Shown here: piece after piece, positions 1 to 8,252 of the stretch
Layout of the letters: every line of letters starts with the position of its first letter
How positions within the stretch are numbered: position 1 is the first letter of the stretch
Source: Streptomyces sporangiiformans
GTDB taxonomy: Bacteria > Actinomycetota > Actinomycetes > Streptomycetales > Streptomycetaceae
NCBI RefSeq assembly: GCF_005768555.2
Contig: NZ_VCHX02000173.1
Span: forward strand, 23,351 to 87,350
Direction of reading: 5' to 3'
DNA length: 64,000 nt
The notes under the pieces: model-generated
What the model was told of the DNA's origin: nothing
Seen by the model: only the letters and a program-made list of their open reading frames with translations
Database searches by the model: none
Translations under genes and position numbers: made by a program

Positions 1-70
1 GAGCCATGGACGCCGAGGCGGACGGGACGCGTGGCGTCGGGTGCTGCGGTGAGCAGGGGATCGGGCACTT

Positions 71-826
71 TCAGGTCTCCTCGGTCAGTGCGGCGTATGC
101 CTGGAGCTCGTGGGGGCGGTGCACGTCCGTGTCGACGCGCAGCGCGGCGAACGGCACGGCCAAGCCGGACAGGTGGGGCACTGCACGCAGGGTCAGCCTG
201 TCCGCGGGCCGGATCAGTCCGTCCAGAACTGCCTCGACGAGAAGGTGGTTCACCTGGACGAGCATGTCGGAGACGGTGAGTCCCGACGTGGCGATGTACA
301 GGTCACGGTGGACGTGGGGGCGGCTCGGAGGGCTCGGCGCACCGGACGCGGCAGGCCCGGACACGGCTATGGCGACCGGAGCCCACGCGGAGAGTTCACG
401 TGCGCCGCTGAACGTCTTGAGCAGCCGGCGCAGGGCGGTGGTGGTCCGGTCGGCGGCAGGCCCGACCCAGGCCGATGACGCGTCGTCGGCGATGTGGTCG
501 AAGGCGAACCGCTCCCTGAGGTTGTCGGGCCGCCCCGCCAGAAACAGGGTGCGGGTGAAAGAGCGCCGCCAGGGTACGGCGCGGTCAGCCGGCACCGACA
601 ACGCGAAGCGGCAGGTCTCGTGTACCCAGCGCGGTAGGGAGAAGCTGCCGATGACGGCGACGACGGCACCGTCGGCCGGACCGTCCACCTCCCGGGAGGC
701 GATGGCGGCTTTGGCGTCGCGCAGCGCGTCGGGAGTGGACACGTCCAGCCGGGCGGCCATTTCGGGTCGGGCCGTACGCAGCCTGTCGGCCGCGACGGTG
801 AGCAGCATTTCGGGGCTGAGAGTCAT
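71..826 (-). CDS. Unknown protein, last gene of the hydrazine-cluster operon in view
   Basis: A 251-residue soluble protein that I do not recognise. Its ATG overlaps the stop of the upstream synthetase-like gene (ATGA), so it is translationally coupled to the biosynthetic operon. No signal peptide, membrane segment or nucleotide-binding loop is visible. The middle is rich in Arg, Trp and Phe (residues about 55-115), followed by an Ala/Ser/Pro-rich linker near residue 165. Because it is co-transcribed with tailoring enzymes, a role in assembling the cluster product is a reasonable inference. No catalytic motif supports a reaction. Confidence 0.75.
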   Translation of the reverse strand: MTLSPEMLLTVAADRLRTARPEMAARLDVSTPDALRDAKAAIASREVDGPADGAVVAVIGSFSLPRWVHETCRFALSVPADRAVPWRRSFTRTLFLAGRPDNLRERFAFDHIADDASSAWVGPAADRTTTALRRLLKTFSGARELSAWAPVAIAVSGPAASGAPSPPSRPHVHRDLYIATSGLTVSDMLVQVNHLLVEAVLDGLIRPADRLTLRAVPHLSGLAVPFAALRVDTDVHRPHELQAYAALTEET

Positions 827-1950
827 ATGAACACCGTGGTCAGCAGGTCGTTGGCCGGGGGCCGGCGGCTGCGGCCGAGCAGCGACGAGGTGAGCCGGTA
901 GGGATCGACATGCGTGTGAGCGCGCCGATGCCGGGCCAGCAGAGCGGGCAGTGCGCCCGGGACCCGTGGCGTCTCCCGCGCACGGCTCAGCAGTTGTTCC
1001 GCGCGGGCGAGGCTCTTGCGCAGCAGGTCGTAGCGGAACGACTCCCGCTGTCCGGGTCCGAGGGTGGCGATGAAGTACAGGCGCATGCCGAGGCGGAGCG
1101 CGGCCGGGTCGTATTCGTCGCCGAGGGTGCGCAGCAGTACGTCCGTGGTGTGGCTGTGCCAGCCGCCGTGCCGGGCGGAGGTGATCTTGCCGTCGATCGG
1201 CACCCGGCCGATGGGCACCCGGTGAACGGTGGTCCCCGTGCCGGTCAGCGCCCGTTCCACGAGTTGGTAATCGGGATCGAGTTCCCGGTCGTACAGCAGC
1301 ACGGTCTCGTCGTAGCAGGGGGCGAGCGGCAGCAGTTCGCGCAGTGCGCAGGCGAGATAGTTGGGGCGTCCGTCCGCGGTGACGATCTGCCGCAGGGGCA
1401 GGCCGTGGCGGGTCGCGTCGAGGTACACGGGGCCACCCACGTACCGCTGGTCCAGGCCCAGGCCGGCCGCCACGAGATGCCGGATCATCTCCTCCAGCCC
1501 GAACCCGGGCGGTTGGCGCGCCAGTAGTCCCGGGTCGTGCAGGCCGAGCCGCTCGTAGTGCCGGCTCCACAGCCGCAGCACGCGTGCGCTGGCGGGGTGC
1601 ACATAGCCCGTGCGCTCGACGGCCTCGGCGTACGGGCGTACGTCCGCGGCGGTGAGCGGCCTGCGCTCGGCCCGGAAGCGCACATACAGTTCGCCGACCT
1701 CCTCCTCGGACAGGGCGTCGTAGTCGACGTCGCCGTGGCTGCGATCGAGGAACTCCCAGAAGCCCAGCGTCTGTTCGGTGGGGTGGTACGTGGTGTGGCT
1801 GTAGCGGTACGTGACGTCGGCCAGATGTGCCGTGGCCCGGAACATCACATCCGTCCAGAGCAGGCCTTTGAGGTGGCTGGGGGTCAGCGGCTTGGACGGA
1901 GTGACGGTGATCGGTGCCAGCAGCACCCGACGGCGTCCCCCTGTCATCAC
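823..1950 (-). CDS. Class I aminoacyl-tRNA synthetase-like protein (ArgRS-like, stand-alone)
   Basis: 375 residues, with the architecture of a class I synthetase catalytic core. Near residues 20-30, PLTPSHLKG sits where HIGH is expected. Around residues 185-205, ADGRPNYLACALRELL resembles the ArgRS block before the second signature. DGKITSARHGG (about residue 255) takes the KMSKS position and is followed by a DPAALRLGMRLYF segment like the 'DALRY' helix. No tRNA anticodon-binding domain is obvious and the protein is shorter than true ArgRS. It overlaps both neighbours. The preferred start is ATG 1947, with GGAGGAG just upstream; GTG 1950 is also possible. The likely role is ATP-dependent amino acid activation for biosynthesis. 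The family call is by eye and moderately sure. Confidence 0.6.
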   Translation of the reverse strand: MMTGGRRRVLLAPITVTPSKPLTPSHLKGLLWTDVMFRATAHLADVTYRYSHTTYHPTEQTLGFWEFLDRSHGDVDYDALSEEEVGELYVRFRAERRPLTAADVRPYAEAVERTGYVHPASARVLRLWSRHYERLGLHDPGLLARQPPGFGLEEMIRHLVAAGLGLDQRYVGGPVYLDATRHGLPLRQIVTADGRPNYLACALRELLPLAPCYDETVLLYDRELDPDYQLVERALTGTGTTVHRVPIGRVPIDGKITSARHGGWHSHTTDVLLRTLGDEYDPAALRLGMRLYFIATLGPGQRESFRYDLLRKSLARAEQLLSRARETPRVPGALPALLARHRRAHTHVDPYRLTSSLLGRSRRPPANDLLTTVFI

Positions 1951-3374
1951 TCCTCCTCCGAGCCGAGGGCTGCCAGTAGTTCCTGCCGGGTCGGTGGCTG
2001 CAGGCCGGCCGGTGCGACGGCGTCCCGTGCGCCGTCCACCCGCTCTCGGAAGCCGGCGTCGTCGAAGATCTTCGCGGGCATGTCGAGGCCCATCAGGACG
2101 CGGACGAGGCCGCGCCGGACAGTGGCGTCATCGACGGCGGCCCGTGCCACCTCGGCGAGGGCCGGCCGGCCCGGAGCGGCAGGAGACACCGGGGACAGCG
2201 GGGTGCCGTCGGCCTTGGCTCGCCACAGCGCGGTGCGGGCCCGGCTGTCGTGGACGGCCTGTTCGTACCAGGGGCGATGGATCTCGTCAGCGAGGTGCAC
2301 GGCAAGATCGCTCTGCCGCTCCCCCGCGGTCGGGTGGGCATCGAGCAGTTCGGCCAGCCGGAAGGCGTGTTCGAGGGCGAGCGACATGCCGCGACCGTAG
2401 AGCGGGTCGGTGACGCAGGCCGCGTCCCCGACCGGGAACAGTCCGGCCGCCTGCCGCTGTCCGGGACGGATCGTGGAGCTCAGGGTGTTCGGCGGCATGG
2501 TGATGGCCCGGACGCCGGTCAGCGGCGTAGCGACCCGCTCGTCGGTCCACTCCGCCACGTGCGGGGAGAGCCGCGCGGCGGCGGTGAAGGCCTCGGGCTC
2601 GCGCAGCACGGTGGTGGCCGGGTCGGAGGTGAGCGTTCCAAGGGCGATGGCGAAGGTGCCGTTGTCCGCGAGGTGCACGACGGCCGCGTAATGGTCCCAG
2701 ATGCCGCCGGCCGCATTGCCGCGGTTCAGGGGGCCGGGCAAGGTGCCGTCCGGCTCGGTCAGCCGGTAGAAGCGGGTGAAACAGCGCAGGTGCGTGGGGT
2801 CGGTCAGGTCCTCGCCCACCGGTGTGCCCGCGTCCCTCAGCCAGGCGCGGGCGGCGGCCTTTCGGCCGGTGGCGTCCACCACGAACCGTGCGGGCACCTG
2901 TGCGCCGCTGTCGGTCAGCACGCCGCGGGCCTGTGAGCCGGACGGGTCCAGGAGCAGGCCCCGGACCGCTGCGCTGTGGTCGATCGTGACGGTGGGCAGG
3001 GCCGATACGGCCCGGTGGAGCAGCAGTTCGAGGACGGGACGGCGTACGGCGAGGGCCACCAGTTCGCGGTCCGCGCGAGTGGGTGCCGCCCAGGTGAGGT
3101 CCAGCAGCCGCGCGCCCTCCTCCAGGGCCGTGTCCAGCAGGCGCGGGGCCGAGCGGCGCAGGACCCGCACTCCGAGCGAGTTGAGGATGTGGGAGTGGCC
3201 GCTGTGCGCGACGGTGGGCCGGTGCCAGAGTTCTGCGGCCTTCTCGACCGGTCCCTCCGGCGGCGGGGCGGAACGTTCCAGGACCCGTACCGCGAAGCCG
3301 CGTTCGGCGAGGGCCAGGGCGGTGGCCAGTCCAGCGACGCTGCCGCCCACGACCACCACGGCGGGCGCGGTCAA
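1947..3374 (-). CDS. FAD-dependent monooxygenase/oxidoreductase
   Basis: 475 residues. The N-terminal Rossmann motif VGGSVAGLATALAL (residues about 9-22) binds FAD. A second flavin motif, GLFPVGDAACVTDPLYGRGMSLA, begins near residue 315 and has the GD motif typical of group A flavoprotein monooxygenases and related halogenases. The halogenase WxWxIP motif is not seen. The start is TTG, overlapping the methyltransferase stop (TTGA). The gene lies between the methyltransferase and the synthetase-like gene in one coupled operon. It probably oxidises the assembled product, possibly at N-N, but the substrate is unknown. Confidence 0.8.
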   Translation of the reverse strand: MTAPAVVVVGGSVAGLATALALAERGFAVRVLERSAPPPEGPVEKAAELWHRPTVAHSGHSHILNSLGVRVLRRSAPRLLDTALEEGARLLDLTWAAPTRADRELVALAVRRPVLELLLHRAVSALPTVTIDHSAAVRGLLLDPSGSQARGVLTDSGAQVPARFVVDATGRKAAARAWLRDAGTPVGEDLTDPTHLRCFTRFYRLTEPDGTLPGPLNRGNAAGGIWDHYAAVVHLADNGTFAIALGTLTSDPATTVLREPEAFTAAARLSPHVAEWTDERVATPLTGVRAITMPPNTLSSTIRPGQRQAAGLFPVGDAACVTDPLYGRGMSLALEHAFRLAELLDAHPTAGERQSDLAVHLADEIHRPWYEQAVHDSRARTALWRAKADGTPLSPVSPAAPGRPALAEVARAAVDDATVRRGLVRVLMGLDMPAKIFDDAGFRERVDGARDAVAPAGLQPPTRQELLAALGSEEE

Positions 3375-4228
3375 CGGCGCCGTCCGTGGACGAAGAACAC
3401 CCGGCGGACGTCCGTGCCATCACGCGTCGGCACGGGGTCGGGCCAGCGGCCGAAGTCGGCGCCCGGCTCCCCGGGTTGCGTGGCCTCCACGTCGAACCCG
3501 TACTGGTCGAAGAGCGCTTCGGGTTCGTCGCTGCCGAACACCCAGGGGCAGCCCCAGCGAGCGAAGACGTCCAGCAGCCCCCGCATGTGCGGCAAGGTCA
3601 GGGCGGCGGCGTTGACCAGGTCGGCGGCGATCCGGCTGCCGGGCGCGGAGACGGCCGCCACGCGCTGGAGCATGCGGTGCGTGTCGGCCTCGGGAATGTA
3701 GTAGAGCAGCCCTTCGAGCAGCCAGGTCGAGGGCAGCGACGGATCGTACCCGGCATCGACGAGCCGCTGCTCCCAGTCGTCGGCGGTGAGGTCGACGGCG
3801 ACGGGGTGATGGGCCACCCGCGGGGTGACGTCCCGGAGGCGATCGGCCTTGAACTCGAGTACGGCCGGCCGGTCGACCTCGAAGTAGCGGATGTGGCCGG
3901 GCCAGCGCAACCGGTAGGCGCGGGAGTCCATGCCCGCCGGGGCCAGCACGATCTGGGTCATGCCTGGGTGCCCAGCGGCGCCGAACAGGAAGTCGTCGAA
4001 GAACCGGGTGCGGATCGCGTTGTAGTCGGGGGTGCTGGGCAGGGTGCGCGGCCTGTCGGGCGGGAAGGTCGCCGCGCGTATCTCGGCCAGCAGTCCGGGG
4101 CCCGCGTCGCCGACGAGTGTGGCGGCGTAGGGGTCCTCGTAGAGGCGGTCCTCACGCCGGGTCTCGGCGGCGCGCAGGGCGGCGGTGAGCAGGGCGGTCC
4201 GCTCCACCGCGTTCAGCAGGTCGGTCAT
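3371..4228 (-). CDS. SAM-dependent O-methyltransferase, LCMT/TIGR00027 family
   Basis: 285 residues. It matches the leucine carboxyl methyltransferase-like family common in actinomycete clusters: N-terminal YEDPYAATLVGD, a SAM-binding IVLAPAGMDSRAYRL (about residues 93-107), an acidic EVDRP after beta-2, and TWLLEGLLYYI near residue 168. The start has a good ribosome site (GAGGAG). These enzymes methylate carboxylates or hydroxyls. Here it may cap a carboxylate or modify the N-N product. It sits 27 bases downstream of the GH3-type gene and overlaps the FAD monooxygenase gene. Confidence 0.85.
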   Translation of the reverse strand: MTDLLNAVERTALLTAALRAAETRREDRLYEDPYAATLVGDAGPGLLAEIRAATFPPDRPRTLPSTPDYNAIRTRFFDDFLFGAAGHPGMTQIVLAPAGMDSRAYRLRWPGHIRYFEVDRPAVLEFKADRLRDVTPRVAHHPVAVDLTADDWEQRLVDAGYDPSLPSTWLLEGLLYYIPEADTHRMLQRVAAVSAPGSRIAADLVNAAALTLPHMRGLLDVFARWGCPWVFGSDEPEALFDQYGFDVEATQPGEPGADFGRWPDPVPTRDGTDVRRVFFVHGRRR

Positions 4229-4255
4229 GTGGGGGGCTCCTCATGCTGCGTATGG

Positions 4256-5941
4256 TCAGAGGGGTGCCGTACCGGTCAGGCGCTGCCACAGGGCGTCGTC
4301 CTGCCGGAACAACCGGTCCTTGACCTGGGTCGGGCGGATGCCGCTGCCGACGGCCGCGTGCCAGTCCCGGTGGAAGGCGTCCGGGTCGAGCAGGTGCACT
4401 GCGGGGGCGGAGAGCCGACTGTCCGTGCGGGCCCGCCGGTAGCCGGCGGACTCTTCCGTCAGTGCTGTGTCCAGCAGGGCCGTGAAGCGTGCGGTTTCGC
4501 CGTCCTGCCAGGGGGTGAGCGGGGCGATGGCGAAGACGTAGCGGGGCACCACCGTGCCGGGTGCCGGTTCGACGCGGCAGGCGACGTTGGCCAGTCCGAG
4601 GCCCGTGGCGGTGAGGGCGCTGCGCAGCGCGCGGACGACCTGGGACTCGCGCAGCCGCTCACCGGCCACGTCGGAGCGGCCCGCCCGGCCCGCGTACTCC
4701 ACGCGCGGCACACCGTGGACCAGATCGACGACCCGGACGACGTCACCGACGGCGTACCGGTACAGCCCGCCGACATGGCTGAAGATCACGTGGTACTCGC
4801 GTCCCGGTTCCAGTTCGTGGGGCAGCAGCGTCTCGGTGTCGGGCTCGAGGTCGGTGTCGGCGTCCGCGAACTCGTACACGGCGGCCGACACGACGAGGCT
4901 GCCCGCGGAACCGTGCCGGTCCAGCGGTACGCCGACAGGCCCCTCGGAGGCGGCGACCGGCGCGGGCAGCGCCGTGACCCCGATGCCGAACCGCTCGCGC
5001 AGTTCTGGAAGGTAGAGCGACGCCACGCCCGTCGTCCAGCCGAACAGGGCCCTGACCCGTGGCCACACCTGGGCCGGGGACACGGCGCCGAAGTAGTCGG
5101 CGAGCTTTTCCAGTTCGGCCGCGCGGCCGGGGTCGGAGCTGCCGTGGGGCACGCCGCCCAGGGTGCCGTCGCGCACCTCCTTGACGATGCGGTCCCACCA
5201 CAGGGTCAGCTGGTACGGCACAGCCGCGATCATCGCCGGGTTGATGCCGATGAGACAGCGCACATCGCTCTGCACCGCCAGCCGCAGCCGCAGGTACATC
5301 TTCTCCAGGTGGTCGTCGGGCGCGACGTCCACGGGGAGGGTGGCCCAGGGCGCCGCTGTGCCGAGTTCGGCCGAGAGGGGTTCGCCGAACCTCTCCCCGA
5401 AGTCGACCTGGCTGGCTCCGACATGGGGGCGGCCGTCGGCCGTGGTGGGGGGCGCGGCGAGTGGGTCGTGCTTGAGATTGAGCACGGCGTCGGGCCGGTT
5501 CGCGACGTCGGGGAAGTTCTCGACGAGCGGCGCCCAGGCCGCGTAGTAGAACGGGAAGAAGGTGGTCCGCATGAACCGTGGGGTGACCGGGATCTTCTTG
5601 TGGGCGCCGGTGCTTCCGCTGCTGGTGAAGTACACGACCGGCCGGTCCGCCGACAGCAGGTTCGGCTCGCCCGCCGCGGTACGTTCGATCAGCGGCGCGT
5701 GTGCGGCGTAGTCCTGCACCGGGACGGCCTTGCGGAAGTCGTCGATGCCGAGGATACGGGCGAAGCCGTGCCGTTTGCCGAACTCGGTTCCCGAGTTGAA
5801 GTCGAGGAGGTCGGCGAGAACGTGCCGCTGCTGCCCGTGCGGGTCGGTGAGCGCGTCGGCCAACCGCTCGCGTTCGGCGAGGACTCGCTCCCGGTACCGC
5901 TCGGCGTGGCCGGCGTGCGCCCACCCCTGGCCGGTGGTCAC
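4256..5941 (-). CDS. GH3-family acyl-adenylating enzyme (amide/ester synthetase)
   Basis: 561 residues, a full-length GH3 superfamily protein, the family of plant auxin- and jasmonate-conjugating enzymes. ATP-loop motif FTSSGSTGAHKKIPVT is near residues 109-124, an AASEGPVGVPLD block (the family's second motif) near 330, and YRYAVGDVVRV near 397. GH3 enzymes adenylate a carboxylate and transfer it to an amine. Here it could join an acyl group to an amino acid or to a hydrazine made by the cassette upstream. The start is GTG, overlapping the upstream stop (GTGA). It is uncommon in bacterial natural-product clusters. The family call is confident, the substrate unknown. Confidence 0.85.
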   Translation of the reverse strand: MTTGQGWAHAGHAERYRERVLAERERLADALTDPHGQQRHVLADLLDFNSGTEFGKRHGFARILGIDDFRKAVPVQDYAAHAPLIERTAAGEPNLLSADRPVVYFTSSGSTGAHKKIPVTPRFMRTTFFPFYYAAWAPLVENFPDVANRPDAVLNLKHDPLAAPPTTADGRPHVGASQVDFGERFGEPLSAELGTAAPWATLPVDVAPDDHLEKMYLRLRLAVQSDVRCLIGINPAMIAAVPYQLTLWWDRIVKEVRDGTLGGVPHGSSDPGRAAELEKLADYFGAVSPAQVWPRVRALFGWTTGVASLYLPELRERFGIGVTALPAPVAASEGPVGVPLDRHGSAGSLVVSAAVYEFADADTDLEPDTETLLPHELEPGREYHVIFSHVGGLYRYAVGDVVRVVDLVHGVPRVEYAGRAGRSDVAGERLRESQVVRALRSALTATGLGLANVACRVEPAPGTVVPRYVFAIAPLTPWQDGETARFTALLDTALTEESAGYRRARTDSRLSAPAVHLLDPDAFHRDWHAAVGSGIRPTQVKDRLFRQDDALWQRLTGTAPL

Positions 5942-6585
5942 GAGGTGAGCACCTCCACCACCGCGTCAACGGTCCGGCCCACGCTGGGCCGTTCCTCGAT
6001 GATGGTCACTGGCACATCCCTCACCTCTTCCAGCATCAGTTTGCGAAGGCTCTTCTGGAAGCTCTCGAAGCCCAGCCATTCGGGGTGCTCACCGAAGTAC
6101 TCCAGCGGGTTGAGCCGAGCGCCTTCGGCCGAGCGCCGCCAGGCGGACGCGGCGGACACGTCGAGGTAGACCACCGCGCGTGGCTGAGGGAAGGAGCGCC
6201 ACCAGCTGTACATGGGGTTCGACCCGACGCCGGCCAGGCGGCACTTCGCGAGGATCTTGTAGTAGTACGAGTCCATCAGCAGCGGAACGTCCCCGTCCTG
6301 GCACCCCACCTGGTCCTTGAGATGGACCACGGCAGTCTGCAGGAGGCTGGCCAGGAAGTCCGCCGAGTAAGACGTCCCCAGGTTCGGCAGCACGTCCTCG
6401 ACCACATGGCGGCGCAGCCGGCGGACGAGCTCGTGCTCCGGCCCGAGGAAGGCGTTGTCCGTGGACAGCATCCGCCATCCGGGCAGGCGGGCCCCGACCT
6501 CCGCCATGACCGAGGACTTACCCGCGCCGTCGGGGCCCAGCAGCACGTAGAACGGCCGTTCGTACGCCGCCTCGCGGGCGCTCAC
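5938..6585 (-). CDS. Thymidylate-kinase-like P-loop protein
   Basis: 215 residues. Walker A, LLGPDGAGKSSVMAEVG, lies at the N-terminus (about residues 14-30) as in dTMP kinases, followed by a D-rich LMDSYYYKILAKCR segment and a lid-like Arg-rich stretch near residue 155. The start is GTG 6585, which overlaps the DUF3291 stop as GTGA; the longer reading upstream belongs to another gene's frame. A small-molecule kinase role in the pathway is inferred from the cluster. A housekeeping dTMP kinase is unlikely given the gene's setting. Confidence 0.75.
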   Translation of the reverse strand: MSAREAAYERPFYVLLGPDGAGKSSVMAEVGARLPGWRMLSTDNAFLGPEHELVRRLRRHVVEDVLPNLGTSYSADFLASLLQTAVVHLKDQVGCQDGDVPLLMDSYYYKILAKCRLAGVGSNPMYSWWRSFPQPRAVVYLDVSAASAWRRSAEGARLNPLEYFGEHPEWLGFESFQKSLRKLMLEEVRDVPVTIIEERPSVGRTVDAVVEVLTS

Positions 6586-7079
6586 GCGAGCGGAGAGGCC
6601 GGTGCCACGTGCTCGGAAGGGACGGGCCCCGGCGTGTGCGCGCCGGGCGGAAAGTTCTGCTGGAAAGTGAACGCGTACGGCGTGGGACCGTGCTCCCGAA
6701 GGTGCCTGACGCGCTCCTCGGCCTCCGCCGTGGTCGGGCGATGGCCGGCCGGGACCCACCACAGGGCGTACGCGGCCATGGTCATGTGCTGGAACCACTC
6801 CCGCCGCCTGCGCACGTACTCGCGGTGCTCGCCGGAGTAGGTGAAGGTCTCCAGCTCCTCGAGCGACGCCCATACCGATATGTTCACGAGAACGCCCGCG
6901 CTGTCGCCCGCGTCCCACTCGAACCCGGGGTCGTCGTCGGTCTGCCGCCAGACGAAACCCGGGGCCGCCTCCGCCAGAGCGAACACAGGGCCGAGATTGT
7001 CGATGAACTCCTTCATCTGCGGATCGTCCGCCGGTGCCACCATCCTGCCGACGTTCACGTGCACGAGTTCGAAAGTCAT
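6582..7079 (-). CDS. DUF3291-family (ABM-like) protein, first gene of the tailoring operon
   Basis: 165 residues, of the DUF3291 type: an N-terminal FELVHVNVGR strand, a VWASLEELETFTYSGEH segment and an HMTMAAYALWWVPAG motif that mark this dimeric alpha/beta-barrel family, related to antibiotic-biosynthesis monooxygenases. The true start is ATG 7079; upstream sequence in frame is intergenic. It heads a seven-gene overlapping operon running to position 71. A palindrome at 7145-7160 lies 66 bases before the start and is a likely operator. Catalysis is unproven for this family. Confidence 0.8.
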   Translation of the reverse strand: MTFELVHVNVGRMVAPADDPQMKEFIDNLGPVFALAEAAPGFVWRQTDDDPGFEWDAGDSAGVLVNISVWASLEELETFTYSGEHREYVRRRREWFQHMTMAAYALWWVPAGHRPTTAEAEERVRHLREHGPTPYAFTFQQNFPPGAHTPGPVPSEHVAPASPLA

Positions 7080-7144
7080 ACCTGTCACTCCATCAGTGGG
7101 CTTTTGCGTACCGTTAATTCTGGCAGCGCGGGGCAGAGCGGAGT

Positions 7145-7160
7145 TGGCAACAACTTGCCA
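7145..7160. promoter_or_regulatory. Palindromic operator candidate, copy 1
   Basis: TGGCAACAACTTGCCA: perfect TGGCAA/TTGCCA arms around a 4-base centre. The same arms occur at 12325-12340 before the cupin operon. It lies between the DUF3291 gene start and the alkyltransferase gene stop, in the expected promoter region. It is likely bound by the cluster regulator. Confidence 0.55.
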
Positions 7161-7263
7161 GTTGCGCGAATTACAGGGTGTGAGAATTCGGGAAAGATGG
7201 ACGGCAATTATTTCCCCGGGCAATCCCCCGAAACAGACACAGAATCGCAGCCCGGTTGGCCGG

Positions 7264-7755
7264 CTAGAAGAGCGGCGTTCCCCGCTCGAAGTCCAGCAAC
7301 CGCCGCTTGCGCTCCAGGCCGCCGCCGTACCCGGTGAGGCTGCCGCTCGCGCCGATGACGCGGTGGCAGGGCACGATGACGCTGATGGGGTTCTTGCCGT
7401 TGGCGAGGCCGACGGCACGGGATGCCCTCGGGTTGCCCAGGGCGTCGGCCACTTCGCTGTAGGAGCGGGTCTCGCCGTACGGGATCAGGCGCAACTGCTC
7501 CCATACGCTGACCTGGAACGGCGTGCCGTGCAGCCGCAGTTCGACGGTGAACTTCCGCAACTCGCCCGCGAAGTAGGCGTCCAACTGCTCCTGCGTCTCC
7601 CCGAAGAGCGTGTCGTCGCGGGCGCCGAAGGCGTCTTTGGGAGGTTCGTGGCGCCGCTGGTCCAGGTAGAGGCCGCACAGGACGCCGTCGTCGGCGACGA
7701 GGGTGAGGGCGCCGTATGGGCTGTCTACGACGGTGTGGTGCCTCGCGGAATGCAC
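7264..7755 (-). CDS. ogt: Methylated-DNA--protein-cysteine S-methyltransferase (O6-alkylguanine repair)
   Basis: 163 residues. The active-site block IVPCHRVIGASG with the acceptor Cys is near residue 128, followed by LTGYGGGLERKRRLLDFE, the standard Ogt C-terminus. The conserved VWEQLRLIPYGETRSY helix-turn-helix region is near residue 85. The protein removes alkyl groups from O6-guanine in a suicide reaction. The start is GTG 7755 with GAGGA upstream. Its position between biosynthetic genes suggests self-protection against an alkylating product or intermediate. It could also simply be a DNA-repair gene caught in the cluster. Confidence 0.92.
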   Translation of the reverse strand: MHSARHHTVVDSPYGALTLVADDGVLCGLYLDQRRHEPPKDAFGARDDTLFGETQEQLDAYFAGELRKFTVELRLHGTPFQVSVWEQLRLIPYGETRSYSEVADALGNPRASRAVGLANGKNPISVIVPCHRVIGASGSLTGYGGGLERKRRLLDFERGTPLF

Positions 7756-7847
7756 TGAACGTCCTCAGGTCGGCGGTGAGTTGATGGGGCACTGTCCGTT
7801 TACCCGAACGTAGTGGACGTGTAGGCCCGCCGTTCTGGGACAGGACG

Positions 7848-8252
7848 TCACGTCAGGTCGCGTCGTACGAGCCCGGCCGACGGCTCGGGCTCAGCGATCT
7901 CCTCGATGTAGGAGACTCCGCGGGATGCGCCGACACCGTGGCGTTCCCAGTCCTCACGCAGCCGGATGCGCCCGTCCGGCAGGATCTCCGGGGTGCTCAC
8001 ACAGCGGCCGGACACGACCGTCCGGTCCGCCAGGACCTGGCAGTAGGCCAGGTCGAGACGGCCGTCGCCGGCCTGCCGCCCCACCAGGTAGCCGCTTACC
8101 ACCGCGCCGCCGGAGAACTCCGCCCAGACGATGTCGCCCTTCTGGTGGTAGCGGCCCACCGGGACGCCGGCGGACGTGGCCGTCTCGGTGGCGGCGGACC
8201 GGAACGACCTGCCGTCGTAGTCGGTCGACCCGGTGACCGGGCCCGTCATCAC
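7848..8252 (-). CDS. Small conserved beta-strand protein of unknown function
   Basis: 134 residues (133 if ATG 8249 is used). It is rich in short beta-type segments such as GDIVWAEFSGGAVVSGYLVG and DGRIRLREDW, a pattern seen in small proteins sometimes annotated 'N-acetylglutamate synthase' without proof. The start overlaps the lysine N-hydroxylase stop (GTGATGA), so it is coupled to the hydrazine cassette. No catalytic residues can be argued. Confidence 0.7.
   Translation of the reverse strand: MMTGPVTGSTDYDGRSFRSAATETATSAGVPVGRYHQKGDIVWAEFSGGAVVSGYLVGRQAGDGRLDLAYCQVLADRTVVSGRCVSTPEILPDGRIRLREDWERHGVGASRGVSYIEEIAEPEPSAGLVRRDLT

Noticed and set aside
3386..6169. 927-codon open frame on the plus strand
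   Set aside because: It is the antisense shadow of the methyltransferase and GH3 genes, made of low-complexity Gly/Arg/Val and with no motif.
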